From Rhynchosporium graminicola (Eukaryota > Ascomycota > Leotiomycetes > Helotiales > Ploettnerulaceae), in contig FJUW01000006.1 in the NCBI GenBank assembly GCA_900074885.1, positions 361,952 to 425,951 on the forward strand: a DNA stretch of 64,000 bases. Reading direction: 5' to 3'. This document shows, one piece after another, positions 22,536-34,664 of this stretch; the first letter of the stretch is position 1; each line of letters starts with the position of its first letter. The translations under genes and the position numbers were made by a program. The notes beneath the pieces were generated by a model. It saw only the letters and a list, made by a program, of their open reading frames with translations, ran no database searches and was not told the origin of the DNA.

Positions 22536-22904
22536 TAAGACTACTAGGGATAGTATTAAATAATATCTTATTTAGAAAACTCGATTCGGACGTACGACTT
22601 CGACTATTAGGGAGCTCTTTATTAAGTTATCTCTATTTACTTTAGATTTTTATACTTCAGAATTATACGGAAATAGTTAGTACTATTAATTACGAATTCG
22701 ATAGTTAGGTTTTTAAAAGAGCTAAGATTCTAAAGATCTCTCGGATAGCTAGGAATTTAAATATAATTTAGCTTTAGAAGCACTAGTATTACTACGAAAT
22801 TACTCTCAGATACTTCGAAACTTATTCCTTCGTATATACGAAGTAAAATAGCAGACGAATTTTAAGTAGAAACTTCCTTATAGGCCTTAATATTTATTAA
22901 CCTC

Positions 22905-23440
22905 TTACTTGACTTTAACTTTCCGAAAGTAGCTCTAATAGCGAAAAACCTTACTTTTAGGCTAGGACGAAGTAGCTTATTACCCTAGCGGAAATTACCG
23001 GAATCTGACTTATAACCCTTATACCCCGGTATAATTTATCCCCCTTAGCAGAATCGACCTCCTTTTACTAGAAAAAATATTTATTATCTCCTTACTTGAC
23101 TTTAACCTTCCGAAAGTAGCTCTAATAGCGAAAAACCTTACTTTTAGGCTAGGACGAAGTAGCTTATTACCCTAGCGGAAATTACCGGAATCCGACTTAT
23201 AACCCTTATACTCTAGTATAATTTATCCCCTTTAGCAGAATCGACCTCCTTCTACTAGAAAATATTTATTATCCTCTTACTTAACTTTAACCTTCTGAAA
23301 GTAGCTCTAATAGCGAAAAACTTTACTTTTAAGCTAAGATAAAGTAACTTATTACTCTAGCGGAAATTACCGGAATCCGACTTATAACCCTTATACCCCG
23401 GTATAATTTATCCCCCTCGGTAAAATCGACCTCTTTTTAT
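22905..23440 (+). repeat. B1 internal tandem array, three units of about 186 bp
   Basis: The marker GTAGCTCTAATAGCG recurs at 22929, 23116 and 23301, steps of 187 and 185 bp. Each unit contains TAGCGGAAATTA. No open frame spans the units. The array is repeated at 24030-24565 only because of the assembly overlap. Confidence 0.85.
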
Positions 23441-23803
23441 TAGAACTTTTAATTTAATACTTTCTATATCTACTTAATAAAGATATCTAACTCTCTTTAA
23501 TCTTTTAGCTTCTTTAGAATTCGATTTAGACTTTTATTTCTTTCGTAACCTTTAAGTATTTTAATCATTCGCTTAGCCTCGCTTATTTAGTAAAACTCGG
23601 TATTATAATTACCGACGGAACCTACTTTAGAATCGCAATTTCGCTCTAATCGTGGTAATATCACCGGAGATTACGTTTCCCTCTGCAGAAGAGATAATCT
23701 CGGTACTGAATTAGTATCTACGGTTTCGGTTTAATAGAATAATTAGAGGTTATTATATTTAACTACGTTTTATACCTACTTTATTTCCTTTATTCGATTC
23801 TTC

Positions 23804-23841
23804 AAGGCTCGAGGGCGAGCCTTTATCTTAGAAGGGGGTAA
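23804..23841 (+). other. B1 stem-loop and polypurine tract
   Basis: AAGGCTCGAGGGCGAGCCTT at 23804-23823 forms an 8-bp stem with an AGGG loop. GAAGGGGG follows just before the LTR. The second assembled copy is at 24929. Confidence 0.75.
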
Positions 23842-24966
23842 TATGATAGCGTATAGTATACGTAGCAGATACGGGCTAGTATCGGTGCCTTAAGTATACC
23901 CTCCTTATATATATAGAAGGTGCAGACTCCTTTAGAGCTCTATATCTTTCTATTTCCTTTGTACTAGACTATATAAGATCGCTCTTAGCCTCCCTACTTG
24001 TTTATTCTTNCTTAATATTTATTAACCTCTTACTTGACTTTAACTTTCCGAAAGTAGCTCTAATAGCGAAAAACCTTACTTTTAGGCTAGGACGAAGTAG
24101 CTTATTACCCTAGCGGAAATTACCGGAATCTGACTTATAACCCTTATACCCCGGTATAATTTATCCCCCTTAGCAGAATCGACCTCCTTTTACTAGAAAA
24201 AATATTTATTATCTCCTTACTTGACTTTAACCTTCCGAAAGTAGCTCTAATAGCGAAAAACCTTACTTTTAGGCTAGGACGAAGTAGCTTATTACCCTAG
24301 CGGAAATTACCGGAATCCGACTTATAACCCTTATACTCTAGTATAATTTATCCCCTTTAGCAGAATCGACCTCCTTCTACTAGAAAATATTTATTATCCT
24401 CTTACTTAACTTTAACCTTCTGAAAGTAGCTCTAATAGCGAAAAACTTTACTTTTAAGCTAAGATAAAGTAACTTATTACTCTAGCGGAAATTACCGGAA
24501 TCCGACTTATAACCCTTATACCCCGGTATAATTTATCCCCCTCGGTAAAATCGACCTCTTTTTATTAGAACTTTTAATTTAATACTTTCTATATCTACTT
24601 AATAAAGATATCTAACTCTCTTTAATCTTTTAGCTTCTTTAGAATTCGATTTAGACTTTTATTTCTTTCGTAACCTTTAAGTATTTTAATCATTCGCTTA
24701 GCCTCGCTTATTTAGTAAAACTCGGTATTATAATTACCGACGGAACCTACTTTAGAATCGCAATTTCGCTCTAATCGTGGTAATATCACCGGAGATTACG
24801 TTTCCCTCTGCAGAAGAGATAATCTCGGTACTGAATTAGTATCTACGGTTTCGGTTTAATAGAATAATTAGAGGTTATTATATTTAACTACGTTTTATAC
24901 CTACTTTATTTCCTTTATTCGATTCTTCAAGGCTCGAGGGCGAGCCTTTATCTTAGAAGGGGGTAA

Positions 24967-25168
24967 TATGATAGCGTATAGTATACGTAGCAGATACGGG
25001 CTAGTATCGGTGCCTTAAGTATACCCTCCTTATATATATAGAAGGTGCAGACTCCTTTAGAGCTCTATATCTTTCTATTTCCTTTGTACTAGACTATATA
25101 AGATCGCTCTTAGCCTCCCTACTTGTTTATTCTTGCTTATATACCGCCTTGAGTCTTATGTCGTTACA
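24967..25168 (+). repeat. B1 3' LTR (202 bp)
   Basis: It pairs with 22320-22521. The start is RIP-mutated to TATGATAGCG; the end is intact as GTCGTTACA, showing the unmutated LTR terminus shared with family A. Confidence 0.9.
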
Positions 25169-25988
25169 CCCGCTTAGAAAAAGCTTCCTTAAGAGTATAA
25201 TACTATTCTAATAGCTTTTCGGCTATAAGTCGTTCGGTATCGGGATCCTTAGGGGAATCGCTATTTAGATAGTCTTATATAAAGCAGTTTATCTTATAGA
25301 TACTAATAAAGAATAATTTAGAGCTTTTATATTTTATATTAAAGTAAAAAGCTATAGTACTAATTTAGTAAATCGGAACTAGTTTCTAGATCCTCGGAGG
25401 TTAAGAGGAGTACTTATAGTAGAGTTTCGGCGCAAGTACCTTTCTTAATAAATTCGGAGCAGGAAAAGGTTCGGATTCCTTAGTGATAAGCGGAAATAAG
25501 TTAAATAGTAGAAATAATACGTTAATATACTATATCGCTACTATTTAGTATAATCGCTATTAGTCTAGCTAGTTTATAGCTAAGTCCTGCGTATTAGTAT
25601 CGATTTAGTAAGATCGATTAATATTAAGTTTATAAGGTAATAGAGTTATAATTATCTCCTTATTATATTAGAGAGTAGCTAGATAATATTCCGGCTATAC
25701 AAGCTTATAATAGAGCGTATCTAGCTCAACCTGAAATTATTATATCTATTTAATACTAATAATTATATCTTACTATCCTAAATTAAAGAGAATAAAAGGG
25801 TAGTTATAAATACGCCTACTATTAATAGAAAGGTATAAACGTATAAAATAAGTAATATAAGTTCTAATAGACTATTAGAACTTATATATTAGAATAGAAT
25901 AAGGCAGTAGCTCGATTTTAATACTAAGGGCTTCTAATAGTTATCTAGTAAGAGTATAATTAATAAATAGATAACTATTCGCTCTAGT
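25169..25988 (-). pseudogene. A3 pol relic between B1 and the solo LTR
   Basis: A minus-strand continuation of A3 pol, homologous to A2 at about 47180-48000 and A1 at about 6860-7680. It covers the protease-to-RT linker, with stops throughout. Confidence 0.75.
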
Positions 25989-26256
25989 TATAACGACACA
26001 AGACTCAAGGCAGTATATAAGTAAGAATAAACGAGTAGGGAGACTAAGAGCGATCTTATATAATCTACTATAAAGGAAACAAAAAGATAAGGAAAGAAGA
26101 AGATGAGAGATAGAGTATAAGGCACCTTATATATATATACCGGTACTAGTCCGATACTATACCGGGTCGGATACTAGTTCTGCCGGGATACCTATGAACT
26201 TAGGCCCTGTTATCTATCCTTCTTCTCATATGATATTCAGGTGAGCTGTCGTCATA
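25989..26256 (-). repeat. Solo family A LTR inside A3
   Basis: A single 268-bp LTR with exact TSD CTAGT at 25984-25988 and 26257-26261 and no internal sequence. It is the usual product of recombination between the two LTRs of a full insertion. Confidence 0.92.
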
Positions 26257-26621
26257 CTAGTATCGATTAAGCTACTTATAGAGACTCCTAGCTTATTTAT
26301 ACTAACTATAATTAGGTATATAAATTACTTATCTCCTATTAAGGAGTTAAGGTCTAGATTAGAGAGATTATACTTATATAGACCTAAGAAGGAGTTTTTA
26401 CTTAAGTCTTATTATTTCCTTCTAGTATTAGTCCAGATTCGGAAGGTATATCTTCTACTACTTCCTTAGTTACTTAATCTACTTCCGGAAATTCGTCGAT
26501 TAATTAAACTTTAAGCGAGTTAGAGTAGTTTAGCTTAATATAATCGAGCTATCTATAACTATAATACCTAGGGGGTTCTCCGATCGAGGTAGTAAGGCGT
26601 TTTAGCGCAGAGGGAGTACTA
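26257..26621 (-). pseudogene. A3 gag 3' end and pol 5' end
   Basis: The minus strand includes the gag zinc-knuckle site at 26525-26566, where Cys and His codons read Tyr. A4 is inserted about 55 bases upstream of the knuckle in the sense direction. The gag N-terminal part is at 41206-42290. Confidence 0.75.
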
Positions 26622-26626
26622 GACTA

Positions 26627-26894
26627 TATGACGACAGCTCACCTGAATATCACATGAGAAGAAGGATAGATACTAGGGCCTAAGTTTATAGGTATCCCGG
26701 CAGAACTAGTATCCGACTCGGTATAGTATCGGGCTAGTACTAGTATATATATATAAGGTGCCTTATACTCTATCTCTCTTCTTCTTCCTTCCTTATCTTT
26801 TTATTTCCTTTATAGTAGACTATATAAGATCGCTCTTAGCTTTTCTACTTATTTATTCTTACTTATATACCGCTTTAAGTCTTATATTATTATA
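26627..26894 (+). repeat. A4 5' LTR (268 bp)
   Basis: It begins TATGACGACAGC (RIP of TGTGACGACAGC). The TA-rich TATA box and the pyrimidine tract before ATCTTTTTATTT are visible. Confidence 0.92.
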
Positions 26895-26896
26895 TT

Positions 26897-26908
26897 AAAT
26901 AAAAAGAT
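26897..26908 (+). promoter_or_regulatory. A4 primer-binding site, self-priming type
   Basis: AAATAAAAAGAT, two bases after the LTR, complements ATCTTTTTGTTT in A4's own 3' LTR apart from one RIP-type change. Confidence 0.6.
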
Positions 26909-27329
26909 TAAGATAGCTAGAGATAGCTTATTATAATATCTTACTACTAAGTTAGTTATTCGATAACTATACGTATATAGCTAAGATACTAGAGATCTCT
27001 CGGATAACTATGAATTAGGGTTTAATTTAGCTTATTATAAATAGTATAATAGAGGAGGTCTTCGCTAACGCTCCTTTAATAACTCCCTTAGTATAAAGGA
27101 ATTATAGATAGATTTTGAAGAAAGTATAATAAATACCTCAGAACTTTAATCTTTATATATTACCGCTAAAATAGCCCTAATATACTCTTTTTTAAACTAC
27201 TATTATAGCTCTTAACTAATAAACTAGAGACCCCTTTAGTTCTAGAGGAACTCGACGCGATCCTTTCCGCTCTACCTCTAAACTTAATCTATTATACCCT
27301 TCCTTACTCTAAATATCTCTTACTTTAAA

Positions 27330-28560
27330 GAATATTAATACTTTATTAAGGAAGTATTAACTAAGAGAGAAAGGAAAACAAAAGCGAAATTCACTAGGAG
27401 TATAATCACTAAGTACTCCTATTATTATAAGTGACTCGAACCTGATCTATTCCCTCTTATAATAATTAGCAGACTAGGAGGAAAAGAATAACTCTCTAGA
27501 AGATACTATAGATAAACTAATTTCTATATAAGATAAGTTCCTTATAAGAGTCTCTCGCTTATCTTCGACTCTCTTACTAGAACTAATACTATAATCTCTA
27601 TATATAGCGGAGTTTAATAACCTAATAAACTCTATTCTAATATATAGTACTAAGAGAGAGAATACTATTCCTAATAAACTATCTCCCTCTCCCGGCGCCG
27701 AATTAGTAGAGTTACGCCCTAGGAAGTCTTATCTTACTAAGAAGATCTTACCCTTAGATAATAGATTAGACCTTACTTTCTTCTAATAGAGAGTATTAAT
27801 ACGAGATTAGCTAGCTATAAACGCTAACTATTATCTTACGGACTTCTCTTAGCGCGTTCTTATATAAGGGCTAGTTACTAGATTAGCTAAGGAGTATCTT
27901 ACGCTTTAGTACCTCGCTAATAAGTTTAAAACTAGTAATAAAATAATCTCCTTATTAAAGGAGAACTTTCTTACTAGTTTAGAGGAAGATAACTACTATA
28001 ACGCTTTCTATCGCCTAGAAATATAATAACCTAGTTATATACGCGAGACTTTCGCCGAGTTTTATAATCGATTTTAAAGCGCTACTATCTAAAGTAAGAT
28101 TAAAAAGAAGGAGTAGTTCTTCTATATATAAAATAAGATTATACTATCCTTACGCGCTTTAACTCTTATTATTAAACTAACGTGGAATAAGGATTACGCT
28201 TCTATAGTTAGATCCTTACTTTCTTTTAATACTAAGTATTACTATAACTTAGAACGTACTTATCCTAAGAAAGCTACTACCTAGGTATAGTACTATAAGC
28301 TTACTATTACTACTGCGACTACTACTAGTTCTACCTCTTACTAGTCCTTAAGCTTAGCTCCTTAATAAACTACTCTTATATTATACGTATATACTTCTAC
28401 TCCGGTACGATCTAGTACTTCCTCCGCGCTAAAACGCCTTATTATCTCGACCGGAGAACCCCTTAGGTATTATAGTTATAGATAGCTTAGTTATATTAAG
28501 CTAGATTACTTTAACTTACCTAAAGTTTAATTAATTAATGAATTTCCGGAAGAGGATTAA
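27330..28560 (+). pseudogene. A4 gag relic with RIP-ablated zinc knuckle
   Basis: A gag-like frame runs from about 27330 with stops of the TAA/TAG type. It has a Thr/Ser-rich stretch before the knuckle. The CX2CX4HX4C site is at 28468-28509 and reads YYSYR*LSYIKLDY; the Cys and His positions are all Tyr. Each substitution is one CpA or TpG transition. It is repeated at about 30060-30101 and 32837-32878 by assembly overlaps. Confidence 0.8.
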
Positions 28561-30660
28561 GTAACTAAGGAAGTAGTAGAAGATATCTCCTCCGAATCTA
28601 GACTAATACTAAAGGGAAATAATAAGGCCTAAGTAAAAACTCCTTCTTAGGTCTATATAAGTATAATCTCTCTAATTTAGACCTTAACTCCCTCATAGGA
28701 AGTAAGTAATTTATATACCCGATTATAGTTAGTATAAATAGGCTAGGAGTCTTTATAAATAGCCTAATTAATACTAGAGCGAATAGTTATCTATTTATTA
28801 ATTATACTCTTACTAGACGATTATTAGGGGCTCTCGGTATTAAAATCGAGCTACTGCTTTATTCTATTCTAATACGTAGTTTCTAATAGTCTATTAGAAC
28901 TTATATTACCTATTTTATATATTTATACTTTTCTATTAATAATAGGCGTATTTATAACTACCTTTTTATTCTCTTCGATTTAGGATAGTAAGATATAATT
29001 ATTAGTATTAAATAGATACGATGATTTCAAGTTAAGCTAGATACGCTCTACTATAAGCTACTATAGTCNGAGGAAAAGAATAACTCTCTAGAAGATACTA
29101 TAGATAAACTAATTTCTATATAAGATAAGTTCCTTATAAGAGTCTCTCGCTTATCTTCGACTCTCTTACTAGAACTAATACTATAATCTCTATATATAGC
29201 GGAGTTTAATAACCTAATAAACTCTATTCTAATATATAGTACTAAGAGAGAGAATACTATTCCTAATAAACTATCTCCCTCTCTCGGCGCCGAATCAGTA
29301 GAGTTACGCCCTAGGAAGTCTTATCTTACTAAGAAGATCTTACCCTTAGATAATAGATTAGACCTTACTTTCTTCTAATAGAGAGTATTAATACGAGATT
29401 AGCTAGCTATAAACGCTAACTATTATCTTACGGACTTCTCTTAGCGCGTTCTTATATAAGGGCTAGTTACTAGATTAGCTAAGGAGTATCTTACGCTTTA
29501 GTACCTCGCTAATAAGTTTAAAACTAGTAATAAAATAATCTCCTTATTAAAGGAGAACTTTCTTACTAGTTTAGAGGAAGATAACTACTATAACGCTTTC
29601 TATCGCCTAGAAATATAATAACCTAGATATATACGCGAGACTTTCGCCGAGTTTTATAATCGATTTTAAAGCGCTACTATCTAAAGTAAGATTAAAAAGA
29701 AGGAGTAGTTCTTCTATATATAAAATAAGATTATACTATCCTTACGCGCTTTAACTCTTATTATTAAATTAATATAGAATAAGGACTATACTTCTATAGT
29801 TAGATCTTTACTTTCTTTTAATACTAAGTATTACTATAACTTAGAACGTACTTATCCTAAGAAAGCTACTACCTAGGTATAGTACTATAAGCTTACTATT
29901 ACTACTGCGACTACTACTAGTTCTACCTCTTACTAGTCCTTAAGCTTAGCTCCTTAATAAACTACTCTTATATTATACGTATATACTTCTACTCCGGTAC
30001 GATCTAGTACTTCCTCCGCGCTAAAACGCCTTATTATCTCGACCGGAGAACCCCTTAGGTATTATAGTTATAGATAGCTTAGTTATATTAAGCTAGATTA
30101 CTTTAACTTACCTAAAGTTTAATTAATTAATGAATTTCCGGAAGAGGATTAAGTAACTAAGGAAGTAGTAGAAGATATCTCCTCCGAATCTAGACTAATA
30201 CTAAAGGGAAATAATAAGGCCTAAGTAAAAACTCCTTCTTAGGTCTATATAAGTATAATCTCTCTAATTTAGACCTTAACTCCCTCATAGGAAGTAAGTA
30301 ATTTATATACCCGATTATAGTTAGTATAAATAGGCTAGGAGTCTTTATAAATAGCCTAATTAATACTAGAGCGAATAGTTATCTATTTATTAATTATACT
30401 CTTACTAGACGATTATTAGGGGCTCTCGGTATTAAAATCGAGCTACTGCTTTATTCTATTCTAATACGTAGTTTCTAATAGTCTATTAGAACTTATATTA
30501 CCTATTTTATATATTTATACTTTTCTATTAATAATAGGCGTATTTATAACTACCTTTTTATTCTCTTCGATTTAGGATAGTAAGATATAATTATTAGTAT
30601 TAAATAGATACGATGATTTCAAGTTAAGCTAGATACGCTCTACTATAAGCTACTATAGTC
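27478..30660. other. Probable assembly duplication around single N at 29069
   Basis: Bases 27478-29068 and 29070-30660 match at offset 1592. The second copy has a handful of differences, clustered at about 29765-29810, not shared by the third copy starting at 31889. Its contig may therefore mix reads from another family A copy. Confidence 0.85.
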
Positions 30661-33600
30661 GGAACGCTATTTAGCTACTTTCTAATATAATAAGGAGATA
30701 ATTATAACTCTATTACCTTATAAACCTAGTATTAATCGATCTTACTAAATCGATACTAACGCGCGGGACTTAGCTATAAACTAGCTAGACTAACGCTAAT
30801 TATACTAAATAGTAGCGATATAGTATATTAACGTATTATTCTTATCTTTTAACTTATTTCCGCTTATTACTAAGGAATCTAAACTCCTTTCCGCTCCGAA
30901 TTCATCGAGAAAGATACTTGCGCCGAAACTCTACTATAAGTACTCCTCTTAACCTTTAAGGATCTAGAAACTAATTCCGATTTACTAAATTAGTACTATA
31001 GCTTTTTACTTTAATATAAAATATAAAAGTTCTGAATTATTCTTTACTAGTATCTACAAGATAAACCGCCTCTTATAAGACTATCTAAATAGTAACTCTC
31101 TTAAGGATCCTAATACTAAACGACTTATAGCTAAAAAGCTACCGGAATAGTACTATACTCTTAAGGAAGCCTTTTCTAAGCGGGATTCTAATATTTTTCC
31201 GCTATATCGCTTATATAATTATAAAATTATTCTAGAAGAACTATTACCTAACGTATATTCGCTCTTATATTAGTAATCTATAGATAAACTATAAGTAACT
31301 AAGGAGTACCTTATAGAAAACCTAGATAAGGGATTTATTAAATCTAGCTAAAGTCCTTTTATATTACTTATACTATTCGTTAAGAAAGCTAATAGAGGAT
31401 TACGCTTCTATATCGACTATCGTAAGCTTAATACGATTACTTAAAAGGATTCCTACTTAATACCTAGGATCGATAAGCTCTTAACTTATATATCTAAAGT
31501 AGTAATTTTTACTAAACTAGATATCCAGATAATATTTAACTATATCTATATAGACCTCGAATCAGAGGAGTATATTACCTTCTGAACCTGCTTCGGATCC
31601 TATAAATATAAAGTACTACCTTTTAAGCTCTATAATAGACCTAGTATATACTAGCGATATATAAATAATATACTATTAGATTACTTAGATAATTTCTATA
31701 TAGCTTACTTAGATAATATCCTTATATACTCGGAAATACTCTAGGAATATAAGGAATATATTAAATTAGTACTATAACGCTTAATAGATACCGGACTTTA
31801 GGTAGATATTAAGAAAAGCGAATTCTATATTACTCGGACTAAATACCTTAGATGTATTATTACTACTAATAGAATCGAGCTAGATCCNATTTCTATATAA
31901 GATAAGTTCCTTATAAGAGTCTCTCGCTTATCTTCGACTCTCTTACTAGAACTAATACTATAATCTCTATATATAGCGGAGTTTAATAACCTAATAAACT
32001 CTATTCTAATATATAGTACTAAGAGAGAGAATACTATTCCTAATAAACTATCTCCCTCTCCCGGCGCCGAATTAGTAGAGTTACGCCCTAGGAAGTCTTA
32101 TCTTACTAAGAAGATCTTACCCTTAGATAATAGATTAGACCTTACTTTCTTCTAATAGAGAGTATTAATACGAGATTAGCTAGCTATAAACGCTAACTAT
32201 TATCTTACGGACTTCTCTTAGCGCGTTCTTATATAAGGGCTAGTTACTAGATTAGCTAAGGAGTATCTTACGCTTTAGTACCTCGCTAATAAGTTTAAAA
32301 CTAGTAATAAAATAATCTCCTTATTAAAGGAGAACTTTCTTACTAGTTTAGAGGAAGATAACTACTATAACGCTTTCTATCGCCTAGAAATATAATAACC
32401 TAGTTATATACGCGAGACTTTCGCCGAGTTTTATAATCGATTTTAAAGCGCTACTATCTAAAGTAAGATTAAAAAGAAGGAGTAGTTCTTCTATATATAA
32501 AATAAGATTATACTATCCTTACGCGCTTTAACTCTTATTATTAAACTAACGTGGAATAAGGATTACGCTTCTATAGTTAGATCCTTACTTTCTTTTAATA
32601 CTAAGTATTACTATAACTTAGAACGTACTTATCCTAAGAAAGCTACTACCTAGGTATAGTACTATAAGCTTACTATTACTACTGCGACTACTACTAGTTC
32701 TACCTCTTACTAGTCCTTAAGCTTAGCTCCTTAATAAACTACTCTTATATTATACGTATATACTTCTACTCCGGTACGATCTAGTACTTCCTCCGCGCTA
32801 AAACGCCTTATTATCTCGACCGGAGAACCCCTTAGGTATTATAGTTATAGATAGCTTAGTTATATTAAGCTAGATTACTTTAACTTACCTAAAGTTTAAT
32901 TAATTAATGAATTTCCGGAAGAGGATTAAGTAACTAAGGAAGTAGTAGAAGATATCTCCTCCGAATCTAGACTAATACTAAAGGGAAATAATAAGGCCTA
33001 AGTAAAAACTCCTTCTTAGGTCTATATAAGTATAATCTCTCTAATTTAGACCTTAACTCCCTCATAGGAAGTAAGTAATTTATATACCCGATTATAGTTA
33101 GTATAAATAGGCTAGGAGTCTTTATAAATAGCCTAATTAATACTAGAGCGAATAGTTATCTATTTATTAATTATACTCTTACTAGACGATTATTAGGGGC
33201 TCTCGGTATTAAAATCGAGCTACTGCTTTATTCTATTCTAATACGTAGTTTCTAATAGTCTATTAGAACTTATATTACCTATTTTATATATTTATACTTT
33301 TCTATTAATAATAGGCGTATTTATAACTACCTTTTTATTCTCTTCGATTTAGGATAGTAAGATATAATTATTAGTATTAAATAGATACGATGATTTCAAG
33401 TTAAGCTAGATACGCTCTACTATAAGCTACTATAGTCGGAACGCTATTTAGCTACTTTCTAATATAATAAGGAGATAATTATAACTCTATTACCTTATAA
33501 ACCTAGTATTAATCGATCTTACTAAATCGATACTAACGCGCGGGACTTAGCTATAAACTAGCTAGACTAACGCTAATTATACTAAATAGTAGCGATATAG

Positions 33601-34664
33601 TATATTAACGTATTATTCTTATCTTTTAACTTATTTCCGCTTATTACTAAGGAATCTAAACTCCTTTCCGCTCCGAATTCATCGAGAAAGATACTTGCGC
33701 CGAAACTCTACTATAAGTACTCCTCTTAACCTTTAAGGATCTAGAAACTAATTCCGATTTACTAAATTAGTACTATAGCTTTTTACTTTAATATAAAATA
33801 TAAAAGTTCTGAATTATTCTTTACTAGTATCTACAAGATAAACCGCCTCTTATAAGACTATCTAAATAGTAACTCTCTTAAGGATCCTAATACTAAACGA
33901 CTTATAGCTAAAAAGCTACCGGAATAGTACTATACTCTTAAGGAAGCCTTTTCTAAGCGGGATTCTAATATTTTTCCGCTATATCGCTTATATAATTATA
34001 AAATTATTCTAGAAGAACTATTACCTAACGTATATTCGCTCTTATATTAGTAATCTATAGATAAACTATAAGTAACTAAGGAGTACCTTATAGAAAACCT
34101 AGATAAGGGATTTATTAAATCTAGCTAAAGTCCTTTTATATTACTTATACTATTCGTTAAGAAAGCTAATAGAGGATTACGCTTCTATATCGACTATCGT
34201 AAGCTTAATACGATTACTTAAAAGGATTCCTACTTAATACCTAGGATCGATAAGCTCTTAACTTATATATCTAAAGTAGTAATTTTTACTAAACTAGATA
34301 TCCAGATAATATTTAACTATATCTATATAGACCTCGAATCAGAGGAGTATATTACCTTCTGAACCTGCTTCGGATCCTATAAATATAAAGTACTACCTTT
34401 TAAGCTCTATAATAGACCTAGTATATACTAGCGATATATAAATAATATACTATTAGATTACTTAGATAATTTCTATATAGCTTACTTAGATAATATCCTT
34501 ATATACTCGGAAATACTCTAGGAATATAAGGAATATATTAAATTAGTACTATAACGCTTAATAGATACCGGACTTTAGGTAGATATTAAGAAAAGCGAAT
34601 TCTATATTACTCGGACTAAATACCTTAGATGTATTATTACTACTAATAGAATCGAGCTAGATCC
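29112..34664. other. Probable assembly duplication around single N at 31888
   Basis: Bases 29112-31887 and 31889-34664 match at offset 2777 and meet at the lone N. Collapsing this and the previous overlap restores A4 to 7777 bp. Confidence 0.88.

Larger units (their letters stand above)
22886..25134. other. Probable assembly duplication around single N at 24010
   Basis: Bases 22886-24009 and 24011-25134 appear identical (offset 1125) and abut the lone N. The first copy's 3' LTR (from 23842) is cut by the N and completed only in the second copy. This is what an unmerged contig overlap produces. Confidence 0.88.
22320..25168 (+). mobile_element. B1: short non-autonomous LTR element inserted in A3 pol
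   Basis: The 202-bp LTRs are at 22320-22521 and 24967-25168, with exact TSD CCCGC at 22315-22319 and 25169-25173. The interior has no gag or pol. It holds a leader resembling that of family A, three tandem units of about 186 bp, a stem-loop and a purine tract. A repeat of 1124 bp around the N at 24010 inflates its length; without it B1 is 1724 bp. Its R-U5 is nearly the same as family A but its U3 is different. Confidence 0.9.

Noticed and set aside
22905..23440. A CRISPR-like array
   Set aside because: Units are about 186 bp, contiguous, lack unique spacers, and lie inside an LTR element of a eukaryote.
27478..34664. A tandem array of gag segments in A4
   Set aside because: The repeats meet exactly at single N bases and their removal restores the family length, so assembly overlap is the simpler reading.
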